DNA from: Actimicrobium sp035984655
GTDB taxonomy: Bacteria; Pseudomonadota; Gammaproteobacteria; Burkholderiales; Burkholderiaceae_D
Length of the DNA: 64,000 nt
Assembly: GCF_035984655.1 (NCBI RefSeq)
Contig: NZ_JAXCHT010000010.1
Location: forward strand, 1-64,000
Direction of reading: 5' to 3'
Numbering within the stretch: the stretch's first letter is position 1; each line of letters opens with the position of its first letter. Of the stretch, positions 24,843-33,988 are shown piece after piece. The notes beneath the pieces were generated by a model. The model did no database searches. It had not been told where the DNA came from and saw only the letters and a program-made list of their open reading frames with translations. The translations under genes were made by a program, and so were the position numbers.

Positions 24843-27800
24843 TCAATCAAACAGGATGTTATAGAACAGCGACAAGGCGCTGCGCGCGCCGGCTTCTGCC
24901 TCCAGCGTCAGCTTGGGCGTCAGCGTGTAGCGCAGATGCAGCACGCTGTTGGCGCTCTCCAGGCCCTGTTCGTAGCTGACATACAGTCGCGCCGAAATCT
25001 GCTTGCCGACCGTGACGATGCGCTGCTGCAGGCTGTCGGTGCTTTTCCCGACACTGAAATTTTCCAGTCCGAAGGTCGACGACAGGCGCGACTGCACTCC
25101 CGCCGCAGCGCTTTGCGACAACAGCGTCGCCGCAGCCGCCTGCAACACGCCGGCCTCGCCCGTGCCGGCCGCGTCGAGTCCCTTGCCCAGCACCAGCCAG
25201 GATAATTTTTCCGCATCGCTGACCGTCGGTTCCGACACCAGCGTGATACGCGGCAGCAGCACGCTGCCACGCACGGCGACGCCGGCCTCGACTTCGCCGC
25301 CGCGCCGCATCGCCAGAATATCCAGCGACGGATTGGTCAGCGGTCCATTGAAGCGCATCACGCCCTGCTCGATCGCCAGCTTGCGTCCATAGGCGTTATA
25401 CGTGCCCTGCTCGAACGCCAGCGTGCCCTGGGCGCGCAGTGCTTCGCGTCCGCTGCTGGTGATGTGCAGCTTGCCGGCCAGCCGGGCCTCGATGCCGCGT
25501 CCGGTGAGTGCCACGCCAGCCCCCAGATCAAGCGTCAGATCGAGCGCCGCGACCGTACGCCCGCCACCCTGTTGGGCGCGACCGACGATCACGACGTCGT
25601 CCGACAGCTGCGGTGCGTCGGCGCGTCCCAGATCGAAACTGCCTGAATCCGCGCGCACCGTGCCGGAGATGCTGGCGCGCTGCTCGCGCCAGGCGATGTC
25701 GCTCTGGCCACTGATGACCAGCTTGCGATCGCTGCGATCGAGCAGCGCGAAATGATCGGCCTTGATCGCAATCAGCGCCTCCGGCTGGCCGGCAGTCAGA
25801 TTGATCGGCCCGCTGGCCTGCAAGCTGCCGCCGGCCTGTTCGAAACGCAGTTGTCGCACCATCAGGCGTTCGCCATCGAAGCTGCTGTCGAGCACACCGT
25901 TACGCAGATCGATGCCTTCATCGGCGAGGAAAACGCGCAGGCCGCTGCCGCCGAGTTTGCCGTTGAAACGCGGCGCCGCCACCGTCCCGCTCACCACAAT
26001 CTCGCTTTGCAACTGGCCTGCCGTCACCAGCGCCGGCGCGATGATCGGCCCGACCCAATTCAGCGACGGAATGGCGATGCTGGCGTTGGCCGACAGGGCG
26101 GCATCCGGCGCCAGCGTCAAGCGCGCCTCGCCGCGTCCGGTGTTGCTGGCGGCGGTCATCGCAATGCGGCCAAGCTGTGCGCCATCGGCCTGCAGGCGCG
26201 CACGCAAACGGCCATCGACGGCGTCCACATCGACCTGCAATTGGGTCAGTCCGAGCGCCACGGGCGCGCTGCCGCGCACGCTCAAATCACCCTGTTCCCG
26301 CGCGACGTGCACGCTGCCGCTGAGTGCGTCGGCCAGCTTGAGATCCCAGGTCCCGCCCAGTTGCAGATCACCGCCGATGGCGGGCGCCGGCTTGACCAGC
26401 TTCAGCAGCGTGGCAGCGGCGACATGGGTCACCCGGCCGCGCGTGACGATGCCGTTGTCATCGCGCAGGAAGCGATCGATCGCCAGTGTCATGCCGTCGA
26501 CCTGCAAGGCAAAATCATCCAGCGTCACGCGCTGTTGCGCCACCGACAGGGCGGCCGGTGCCTGCAGCTTGACGGCGTACTGGCCGACGCCGTCGACACT
26601 GTCGATGCGACCATCCCAGCGCAGCGCCGGACGCAACGCCACCAGTCCGCCGCTGGCGCCGATGCTCCAGCGCTGCGCCGCATCGTTGGAGCGCGCCGAC
26701 AGCGTATGGCGTGCGGTGGTGCCGCTGGCGTTGAGGGTCAATGCGTTACTGCGAAATCCTGCCGCGTCCAGACCGGTGGCGGCAATTGCCACCTCCAGCG
26801 GCGCCTGCGCACGCGGCGATAACGCGACATGCGCGGTCACGCCGGCCAGCGCCGCGTTGGCACTCTTCATGCCGCTGGCAGTCATGTCGAGCAGCGCGCT
26901 GTCGATCGAAAATGGCTGGCGCGGATCAATCTGCACCCGCGCGCTACCCTGCATCGCGGCGATCCCGAGCGCGCCAGGCAAGCGTACCTGGTTGCCGCTC
27001 CAGGTCAGGTTCAGTTCGGGCGCTGCGAACTTGCCGCGCAGCGTGCCGCTAGCGGTCAGCGCACCGCCGAATCCGGGACCGAGTTGCGCCAGCGCCGGCG
27101 CATCCAGCGCGAACTGCAGCGTCGATTGGCCCTGCGCCAGAGCGCCCTGCATGGTCAGCCGATTGTCTGCGGCAATCAGCAGCAGTTTCGGGATCGTGAT
27201 CGCGTCGGCGCGCAACAGCACATTGCCTTCACCGCCCAGGGGCCGACCCGCCAGCAAGCTGTCGTGCAAGTGAAATGCCATGGCGGCGGTCAGCTGTGGC
27301 ACGCGCGCGCCGGCAAGGGTGAAATCGCCGCTCAACGCCAGCGCCGGCAGCTGCGCAAAATTGCCGAGATCCTGCAAGCGCAACTGCTGCATCGTTCCAG
27401 CAAGCGCAAACGCCTGCGTGCCGTCCAGCGCGATTTTCCCGGCGGCGTTGACCCGTCCGGCCGCCACGCGCAGTTCTGCGCGTTCAACGGCCACCGCGTT
27501 ATCGGCCAGACTGGCATCGGCGCGCAATGACAGATTGTTGCGCCCGCCTGCATCGCGCAGCGCAACACTGAACTGCTGCTTGCCGTCGGCCTGGCCAATC
27601 CCGACCTGGCCCATCAGGCGCGTCGGAATGGCGCGCCGGTCGAGGCGCTGCAGATTCACCGCATTGACATTCAGGGCCAGCGTCAACGCGCCGTTGTCGA
27701 ATTGGCCGTTGCCTTCGATGCCACCGGCAGATTGGCTGTTCGACCCGAGCGCGACGGCAATATGCGGGAACACAAAGCGTCCGCCGGTTTGCGCAAAATC

Positions 27801-28757
27801 GAGCGCCAGATCGGTGAACGGGACACGTTGCTGATCAATGGTATCGGCCACAGCGTTGTGCGCCGTCAGCTGCCCCTTGCCATGTTCATCGGCACGCAAG
27901 GCGATGTTCAGCGTAGTCGTTGGCAAACCCTCCTGAAGCAGTGCCAGGTCCAGTCCGCGTGCCGACAGATTGGCGTTGCCCAATGGTTCGGGCGAAAACG
28001 GCCGCAGTTGCAGCGCACCGGTGACGCGCGCAGCATTGACGGTCAGATCAATATTGGCCAGCAGTTCCGCCAGCGATCCGCTCAGCGCCACGCGGGCGTT
28101 GGCGCCCAGCGCCTGCTGTGCCACCTGCGCCTTGGCGATGCTGATGATTTCTGCCTGGACGGCATAGGGCTTGATCGCCGACAGCGTGGCCTGACCGCTG
28201 AAATCGCCGCTGGCCGAGGCGCCGTGGGCGTTCAGGCGATCGAGTTGCAGCAAATAGCGGGCACCGTCGAATTCCAGCCGGAAGCCGAAGGCACCCAGCG
28301 TCACCAGGCTGAGCGGTCCCTTGCGAATGTCACCGCCCTGCACCAGCACCTGATCGATCTGCAAGTCCAGCGGCAAGGCAATGCGCTCGGGTAGCAACAA
28401 CGGCTCGGGCTGCTGCTTGATTTTGCTGGTGACCTGCAAGTCGCCCAGGCGCAGCGAAGTCACATGCAAGCGTCCACCGAGCAGCGCCTGCGGTCGCCAG
28501 TCGATGCGCAGGTCGCGCAACACCACGGTCTGGTTGGTGCTGTCGGCCGTCAGCCGGGCGATCCGCAGCGGTCCGACCAGCGCTCCCGCCACGCCCTCGA
28601 TCTTCAGTCCCGGCACCTGCACGATGCGCGTGAGCAGAAGGCGGGCACCGGCTTCGGTGCCGAGCAGTGCCGCGCCCAGCGCGACCAGCAATACCAGCAG
28701 CGCCGCCAGTATCCAGAGTCCGATCAGGCTGCGTGGCGTGTGTGATTCAGAAACCAT
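24843..28757 (-). CDS. tamB: Translocation and assembly module protein TamB
   Basis: 1304-residue inner-membrane-anchored, mostly periplasmic protein. A membrane anchor at about residues 10-32 (LIGLWILAALLVLLVALGAA) precedes a very long beta-rich repetitive body. The C-terminal DUF490/TamB domain ends with LTLEAEAGARSALSLFYNI. TamB works with the Omp85-type TamA in outer-membrane protein assembly and lipid transport. ATG 28757 overlaps the tamA 3' end by eleven bases, so the two are coupled. Length is typical (1200-1400). Confidence 0.93.
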   Translation of the reverse strand: MVSESHTPRSLIGLWILAALLVLLVALGAALLGTEAGARLLLTRIVQVPGLKIEGVAGALVGPLRIARLTADSTNQTVVLRDLRIDWRPQALLGGRLHVTSLRLGDLQVTSKIKQQPEPLLLPERIALPLDLQIDQVLVQGGDIRKGPLSLVTLGAFGFRLEFDGARYLLQLDRLNAHGASASGDFSGQATLSAIKPYAVQAEIISIAKAQVAQQALGANARVALSGSLAELLANIDLTVNAARVTGALQLRPFSPEPLGNANLSARGLDLALLQEGLPTTTLNIALRADEHGKGQLTAHNAVADTIDQQRVPFTDLALDFAQTGGRFVFPHIAVALGSNSQSAGGIEGNGQFDNGALTLALNVNAVNLQRLDRRAIPTRLMGQVGIGQADGKQQFSVALRDAGGRNNLSLRADASLADNAVAVERAELRVAAGRVNAAGKIALDGTQAFALAGTMQQLRLQDLGNFAQLPALALSGDFTLAGARVPQLTAAMAFHLHDSLLAGRPLGGEGNVLLRADAITIPKLLLIAADNRLTMQGALAQGQSTLQFALDAPALAQLGPGFGGALTASGTLRGKFAAPELNLTWSGNQVRLPGALGIAAMQGSARVQIDPRQPFSIDSALLDMTASGMKSANAALAGVTAHVALSPRAQAPLEVAIAATGLDAAGFRSNALTLNASGTTARHTLSARSNDAAQRWSIGASGGLVALRPALRWDGRIDSVDGVGQYAVKLQAPAALSVAQQRVTLDDFALQVDGMTLAIDRFLRDDNGIVTRGRVTHVAAATLLKLVKPAPAIGGDLQLGGTWDLKLADALSGSVHVAREQGDLSVRGSAPVALGLTQLQVDVDAVDGRLRARLQADGAQLGRIAMTAASNTGRGEARLTLAPDAALSANASIAIPSLNWVGPIIAPALVTAGQLQSEIVVSGTVAAPRFNGKLGGSGLRVFLADEGIDLRNGVLDSSFDGERLMVRQLRFEQAGGSLQASGPINLTAGQPEALIAIKADHFALLDRSDRKLVISGQSDIAWREQRASISGTVRADSGSFDLGRADAPQLSDDVVIVGRAQQGGGRTVAALDLTLDLGAGVALTGRGIEARLAGKLHITSSGREALRAQGTLAFEQGTYNAYGRKLAIEQGVMRFNGPLTNPSLDILAMRRGGEVEAGVAVRGSVLLPRITLVSEPTVSDAEKLSWLVLGKGLDAAGTGEAGVLQAAAATLLSQSAAAGVQSRLSSTFGLENFSVGKSTDSLQQRIVTVGKQISARLYVSYEQGLESANSVLHLRYTLTPKLTLEAEAGARSALSLFYNILFD

Positions 28758-30531
28758 AGCCGACCGAAAAGTGCAGGCGCGGTTTGCGCGTCTCATGGGC
28801 GAATGCCAGATCCAGATTGACGGCGCCGATCGGACTGCGCCAGCGCGCTCCGACGCCGGTACCCATCACGGCCTTGAATGCGCGCCACGAGTCGGCCGCA
28901 TTGCCGGCATCGTTGAACACTGCCGCACCCCACTGCGGCGCGAATTGATAAACCAGCTCGGCGCTGGCCACCGCCAGCACGCGTCCGCCCACCACGGCGC
29001 CGCTGTCGGCCACGCCGAGGCTGTTGTAGCCGTAGCCGCGCACGCTCTGATCCCCACCGGTGCGAAACAGCAGGTCGCCCGGCACGCTGGTGCGGCTGGC
29101 GCCGAACACCTGCCCGACCTGGGCGCGCAGCAGCGCGTGCCAGTTCGGGCCGAGCGGTTGCAACCAGGTGATGCGACTCACCAGCCGCAGCAGTGATTGC
29201 TCGGTCAGCAGGCCGCGCACACCGACACCAACTTCGACCGCGGCAACGTAGCCACGATGGGGATCAAGCAGATTGTCAACGCGCCGCCGTGTCAACGTGG
29301 TGTTGGCGATCAGCGCGTGACGACCGTTGACGTCGGCGTCGGCAATGCGCTGGCGCTCGATCAGGTACGACAGCGCGAAACTCAGCTCATTGTTGCGGTC
29401 CGGGCCCGTCAGGCGCGCGTCAGTACGGAATTTGTCACTGGTTTCACTGGCGATGTCGGTGCGCTCGAAACGGCCACCGAAGCTGGGCACCCAGCCGTTG
29501 GCCAGCGCCGCCGTGGTGACCTCGCCGTCGATCAGACGGGTTTCGCGATCGATGCGCAATTCGGACTCCAGCCGCCAGTCGCGACCAAGAAAATTCCGGT
29601 CGAGGAACTTGGTTTGCAGGCGCGCCCCGGTATCGGTCGAGAATCCGCCACCGAGCGACAGGCGACGGCGTTCGTACTCGGTCACATCGACCCGCACCGG
29701 CACCGCATCCGGTTTCGACGGGTCCACGTCGATGGTGGCAAACACCGACCTGAAGTAGCCGCTGCCCTGCAACTGCGCCTGCAATTCATTGAGGCGATCC
29801 TGTGAAAACGGCTCGCCTTCGCGGATGGGATTGAGGACGTCGATACGACTGCGCGGATAGCGCTTGAGGCCTTCCAGCTGCAGTTTGCCAAAGGTGAAGG
29901 CGGGGCCGGAATCGACATCGATGACCAGGGTCGCACTGCGACGCTCCGGATCAATCCGCGCTTCGCTTTGTGGCAAGGTGGCGGCCGGGTAATCGCGGCT
30001 GAGCAGGTTCTTGAGCAGCGCATCCTTGATGTCGGTCCAATCGGCTTGACGAAAGACTTTGCCGGTGGCCCGTTCCGCTTGCTGGCGCAGGTCGGCCATG
30101 CGCCCGGCTTCGTCGCGCCGTGTAATCGCGCCGCGAAAACGCAGGTCGACCGAGCTGACCAGCGTCGGCGGTCCCGGATCGACCTCAAAACGCGCCACGC
30201 GCCGCGCGCCGCCCGGCACCAGCTCAGACTTGATCACCGGTGAAAAGTACCCTTCGGTGGCCAGCAACTCGGTAATTTGTCGGGGTGTGCTGCCAATCAG
30301 CCGCTGCAACTCGTCATCGCTCACAGATGCGTCGTTGGCATGGCGCCGGATATCGATGAAATCGTCGATCAGTGCCGACAGCTTGCCAGCGCCGTTGACC
30401 TCCACGGCGAAGTTGTTCGCCCCCGGCGCCTGCGCCGCTGCCATCTGCATGCCCGATAGCAGCAGCACCAATGCGACGCATTGCATTCGAAGACAGGACA
30501 AGGAAAGGGGCGGAAAAATCATTGCCGCCAT
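28747..30531 (-). CDS. tamA: Translocation and assembly module protein TamA (Omp85 family)
   Basis: 594-residue outer-membrane protein. A signal peptide (hydrophobic QCVALVLLLSG, cleavage near AAAQA) is followed by POTRA domains at about residues 40-260 and a 16-stranded Omp85 barrel. The last residue is phenylalanine (HFSVGYGF), typical of outer-membrane proteins. The barrel contains the RGYGYNSLG motif of the family. The start is uncertain: ATG 30531, 30522 and 30486 are all in frame, none with a strong ribosome binding site. I chose 30531, which leaves a complete signal peptide. It overlaps tamB. Confidence 0.9.
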   Translation of the reverse strand: MAAMIFPPLSLSCLRMQCVALVLLLSGMQMAAAQAPGANNFAVEVNGAGKLSALIDDFIDIRRHANDASVSDDELQRLIGSTPRQITELLATEGYFSPVIKSELVPGGARRVARFEVDPGPPTLVSSVDLRFRGAITRRDEAGRMADLRQQAERATGKVFRQADWTDIKDALLKNLLSRDYPAATLPQSEARIDPERRSATLVIDVDSGPAFTFGKLQLEGLKRYPRSRIDVLNPIREGEPFSQDRLNELQAQLQGSGYFRSVFATIDVDPSKPDAVPVRVDVTEYERRRLSLGGGFSTDTGARLQTKFLDRNFLGRDWRLESELRIDRETRLIDGEVTTAALANGWVPSFGGRFERTDIASETSDKFRTDARLTGPDRNNELSFALSYLIERQRIADADVNGRHALIANTTLTRRRVDNLLDPHRGYVAAVEVGVGVRGLLTEQSLLRLVSRITWLQPLGPNWHALLRAQVGQVFGASRTSVPGDLLFRTGGDQSVRGYGYNSLGVADSGAVVGGRVLAVASAELVYQFAPQWGAAVFNDAGNAADSWRAFKAVMGTGVGARWRSPIGAVNLDLAFAHETRKPRLHFSVGYGF

Positions 30532-30619
30532 TGTAGTGGGTAACGGCGCCAAAATTGTTGATGAACTCCCACCCGGTTCCGGTGCCCAACCATCGCTTCC
30601 ATCACCAAAGAGGAATCGC

Positions 30620-30919
30620 ATGAGCAAATCAAGCCGGACTGAACGCAACATTGATCGTCTTCCGCCCATCGTCACGCCCGAGGTGGAAATCGACCACGAT
30701 GCCGTCGCCCGCGCCGAGCATCACCTTGACCAGGCCCTTGGCAACAGTTTTCCCGCCAGCGACCCGGTGGCAGACTTGCCCAAGGAGGAGCCCGCCGACA
30801 CTGAAACCGCCACGCAGGATGCGCTGGAACATCGACTCGACGAGGCGGTCGCGATGACCTTTCCCGCCAGCGATCCCATCGCCATCTCCGTCGACCCGGC
30901 GCCTGTCACACCGCCATGA
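30620..30919 (+). CDS. Small acidic protein with duplicated FPASDP motif
   Basis: 99-residue acidic protein divergent from tamA. It has two copies of a unit of the form Leu-Asp-x-Ala ... FPASDPxA, at about residues 36-51 and 73-88. Similar FPASDPP motifs occur in many short uncharacterised proteobacterial proteins; the function is unknown. AGAGGAAT precedes ATG 30620. It contains no cysteine and no hydrophobic segment, so it is probably soluble and partly disordered. Confidence 0.7.
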   Translation: MSKSSRTERNIDRLPPIVTPEVEIDHDAVARAEHHLDQALGNSFPASDPVADLPKEEPADTETATQDALEHRLDEAVAMTFPASDPIAISVDPAPVTPP

Positions 30920-31067
30920 CGCCAGCGCTCGGGGGTTATGTACGCTACAGAACCGAGCCACGCCGGCAGATCGATTAAGTTAAGACCGCTCGTCGCGCAC
31001 TAGCCGGCCAGTGCGCCCCGGATGCCTGATCCGACCATGGCCCGCGCCTTTTTCAATCCATCCAATC

Positions 31068-32132
31068 ATGCTCAAGAGTTTTAAAAAACTGTGGCTGCGT
31101 GGCGTGAAGCAACTGGGAAACGTCCAGAAGACCACCACGCGCAAGCTGATCAAGAATTTGCTGGCCCCGCCCAAACCGGCCAGAGTCGCACGCAAGCCGG
31201 TCGCGGCAAAAGCCGCCGCCTTGCCGGCCTGGAGCCGGGCAACGTTAAGCACGCCCGGCAAGCGCATGGAGTACTGGCTGTACCGGCCGTCCGTGCTGAT
31301 CGAACAGGGCACCCCGCTGGTGGTCATGCTGCATGGCTGCGATCAGACTGCCCTTGAGTTTGCCCACGGCACGCGCATGAATCAATTGGCCGAACAAAAA
31401 GGCTTCGGGGTGCTCTACCCGCAACAATCAGCGCGGGCGCAGCGCAATCGCTGCTGGCCCTGGTATCGCAAGGAAATCCAGCAGGGCGAAGGGGAAGTCA
31501 AGTCGATCGCGGCCATCATTGCACAGGTATTGGCACAACATCCGTTCGACCCGAGCCGGGTCTACCTCGGTGGCATGTCGGCGGGCGCCGCGATGGCGCA
31601 GATCGTCGCGTTGCGTCACCCGCAAATGATTGCAGCCGTCGGGCTGCACTCCGGACCGGTGTTTGGCGCCGCAACCAGCAGCGTCGGCGGCTACGGCGTA
31701 ATGCAGCTGGGCAGTCTGGCGATGGCAGCCACTGCAATGCGCCAGTTCACCGAGGCGAGCGGCGAGCGCTTTCCGCCGATGCCGGCGATTCTGATCCAGG
31801 GGCAGCACGATGCCGTGGTGCGACCCGTCAATTTGCATCAGCTTGAACAACAATTCTGCGAACTCAACGGCTTGACCAGCGCGAACCGCCAGCCTGCCAC
31901 CTTCCGTCCGGCCGGTCGCAGCGCGCATGCCGCGCATGCATTCGATACGCGCGATTACCGGGTTGGCCGAAAAGTGATGCTGCGGGTGTGCGAAATTTCG
32001 CGCCTGAGCCATGCCTGGAGCGGTGGCGATCCGGGCTACCGCTTCAATGAACGCAAGGGCCCGGACGCCAGCCGCATGATGTGTGCGTTCTTTCAGCACC
32101 ATCGACGTCTGCCGATTGCGCCCACGCCATGA
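31068..32132 (+). CDS. PHB depolymerase family esterase (first copy)
   Basis: 354-residue alpha/beta hydrolase of the extracellular PHB depolymerase/LpqC group. The oxyanion stretch VVMLHGCDQ is followed by the nucleophile GGMSAGAAM (about residue 174), an Asp in QGQHDAVV (about 247) and the catalytic His in SHAWSGGD (about 320). The N-terminal ~55 residues are basic (FKKLWLRGVKQLGNVQK) and not a clear signal peptide. ATG 31068 gives MLKSFKKLW. A paralogue lies at 33989. Substrates may be PHB oligomers or other esters. Confidence 0.85.
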   Translation: MLKSFKKLWLRGVKQLGNVQKTTTRKLIKNLLAPPKPARVARKPVAAKAAALPAWSRATLSTPGKRMEYWLYRPSVLIEQGTPLVVMLHGCDQTALEFAHGTRMNQLAEQKGFGVLYPQQSARAQRNRCWPWYRKEIQQGEGEVKSIAAIIAQVLAQHPFDPSRVYLGGMSAGAAMAQIVALRHPQMIAAVGLHSGPVFGAATSSVGGYGVMQLGSLAMAATAMRQFTEASGERFPPMPAILIQGQHDAVVRPVNLHQLEQQFCELNGLTSANRQPATFRPAGRSAHAAHAFDTRDYRVGRKVMLRVCEISRLSHAWSGGDPGYRFNERKGPDASRMMCAFFQHHRRLPIAPTP

Positions 32133-32162
32133 ATGCGCAGTGCCGCGACCGATGCAAACCGA

Positions 32163-33305
32163 TCACGCCGCCGTCAGGCGCAGCAAGGTAATTTCCGACG
32201 GCGCGCCGAAGCGTTTTGGCGGCCCCCAGTACCCGGTGCCACGGCTGGTGTACACCCATAGCTGCTGCAAGCGGTGCAGGCCAGCGACGAATGGTTGCTG
32301 CAGCCGCACGAAAAAATTCCACGGCAAGAACTGGCCGCCATGGGTATGACCCGACAATTGCAGATCGAAGCCGGCCGCGGCGGCGGCCGTTGCGCTGCGT
32401 GGCTGATGCGCCAGCAGGATGCGCACCCCGGCCTCTGCCGGTGCGCCGGCGATCGCGCGCTGCGGGTCGCTGGACTGCAGCGGATCGAAATGCCCGGCGC
32501 TGAAATCGGTCACGCCACCCACCAGCGCTTGTGCCGCACCGTGTGCCAGCATCACGTGCTCGTTCATCAACACGGTTACACCCAAGCGCCGCAGCTCGCT
32601 GACCCAGGCCGCGGCGCCGGAATAGTATTCATGATTGCCGGTGACGAAAAAACTGCCATGGCGCGAACGCAGTTGCGCCAGCGAGGCAACCTGGCCGGCC
32701 AGCTCCGCCACGCTGCCATCGACCAGATCGCCGGTGATGGCCACCATATCGGCAGCCTGTGCATTGACGGCCGCAACGATACGTTCCAGATACGCACCGC
32801 GGATCGTCGGGCCGACGTGGATATCGCTGATCTGCGCGATCAGAAAACCCTGCAGCGCCGGCGGCAACCCGGCAATCGGAACATCGACGCGGACCACCGT
32901 GGCGGTCCGGCGCGCACCGACAAAACCCAGCACCGTCATCGCCAGACTCGTCATCCAGACTGCCAGCGCGCTGTAATCGCGCAGTGCAGCGCTGTCGGTG
33001 AGCCCGGTTCGCACTGCATTGACGGCAACGACAGCCAACAGCAACACATCGCGCGCAAGCGTCAGTACCAGCAGCGATGAAAACAATCCCATCGCCAGCC
33101 AGCCCAGCAGGATCAGCGGGTGGGCGGCGCCGCGCGGCCGGGCCGGACGAAAACGCGTGGCCAGCCCGATTCCCATCGGCATCAGCCAGGCCGACGCCAG
33201 CAGCGCCGCCAGCAGCGTCACCATGGCCACCGGCCAGCCCGCCAGGGACGGCAACAAACGTGCGCCGACATACAGATGCAGCAACAGGGAAATGACAGAC
33301 AACAT
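32163..33305 (-). CDS. Membrane-anchored metallophosphoesterase
   Basis: 380-residue protein with three to four N-terminal membrane segments (about residues 1-145). A calcineurin-like phosphoesterase domain follows, with motifs ISDIHVG, AITGDLVDG, VTGNHEYY, LAHQPRS and SGHTHGGQF in order. This is the YaeI/YkuE-type family whose members can act on UDP-linked lipid precursors; the substrate here is unknown. ATG 33305 gives MLSVISLLLHLYVG. It is convergent with the first PHB esterase and divergent from the CopG gene. Confidence 0.85.
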   Translation of the reverse strand: MLSVISLLLHLYVGARLLPSLAGWPVAMVTLLAALLASAWLMPMGIGLATRFRPARPRGAAHPLILLGWLAMGLFSSLLVLTLARDVLLLAVVAVNAVRTGLTDSAALRDYSALAVWMTSLAMTVLGFVGARRTATVVRVDVPIAGLPPALQGFLIAQISDIHVGPTIRGAYLERIVAAVNAQAADMVAITGDLVDGSVAELAGQVASLAQLRSRHGSFFVTGNHEYYSGAAAWVSELRRLGVTVLMNEHVMLAHGAAQALVGGVTDFSAGHFDPLQSSDPQRAIAGAPAEAGVRILLAHQPRSATAAAAAGFDLQLSGHTHGGQFLPWNFFVRLQQPFVAGLHRLQQLWVYTSRGTGYWGPPKRFGAPSEITLLRLTAA

Positions 33306-33428
33306 GGCGATCCGATACTGGCTCAATGGCGCGCAGACTGCGCAAGCATCGCAGATGAGGCAGTACGGCAACGATTCAAGGAGCGTCGCGCGACTTTCCA
33401 CCAAAACCAGCGCAAGTCGAATCCAGCC

Positions 33429-33456
33429 TTGACTCTGCGCCTGAAGCCCTTATACT
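33429..33456 (+). promoter_or_regulatory. Sigma-70 promoter of the copG-esterase pair
   Basis: TTGACT (33429-33434), a 16-base spacer, then TATACT (33451-33456), about 80 bases before the CopG-type ATG at 33537. Good match to consensus. Confidence 0.7.
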
Positions 33457-33536
33457 TCCATCCATGCAGATGGTTTGCAGATGGTACAGAGATGGCAAAT
33501 TGCTATCCAGCGAGACTAAACCAAAAGGACAACCCC

Positions 33537-33962
33537 ATGCGCGCAGTAACCCCGCCACCCCGATCCACATCCCGCATTGCCGAGAGCGAAAAGATCACGA
33601 TCAATCTGGGAATGATCGATCTGGGCCAGATTGATTTGCTGGTTCAGGAGGGGTTTTATTCCAATCGCACCGACCTGATCCGCACCGCCATTCGCAACCA
33701 GTTGGCCACCCATGCGGACGTAATGCGCCAGACCGTGGCGCGCAAAAGCCTGGTGCTCGGACTGCATCACTATTCCCGCAGTGACCTGGAGGCGGCCCAG
33801 GCGGCCGGGCAAAAACTGCAAATTCAGATACTGGGACTGGCAAGCATTGCCAGCGATGTCAGCGCCGAGCTGGCGTTGGCGTCGATCGAATCCATCGTCG
33901 TGCTGGGTGCCTTGCATGCCAGCGACGACGTCAAGCGGGCCTTGGCCGACCGCATCCAATAA
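33537..33962 (+). CDS. CopG/ribbon-helix-helix family regulator
   Basis: 141-residue protein with a ribbon-helix-helix at about residues 18-58: KITINLGMIDLGQIDLLVQE, then SNRTDLIRTAIRNQL. A C-terminal ~80 residues may be an effector or oligomerisation part. AAAAGGA is seven bases before ATG 33537. It lies 26 bases upstream of the second PHB-type esterase on the same strand and is probably co-transcribed. It may regulate that esterase or PHB metabolism; this is inference from position. Confidence 0.83.
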   Translation: MRAVTPPPRSTSRIAESEKITINLGMIDLGQIDLLVQEGFYSNRTDLIRTAIRNQLATHADVMRQTVARKSLVLGLHHYSRSDLEAAQAAGQKLQIQILGLASIASDVSAELALASIESIVVLGALHASDDVKRALADRIQ

Positions 33963-33988
33963 CGCAGCACCCTGGAAAGGACTACCCC

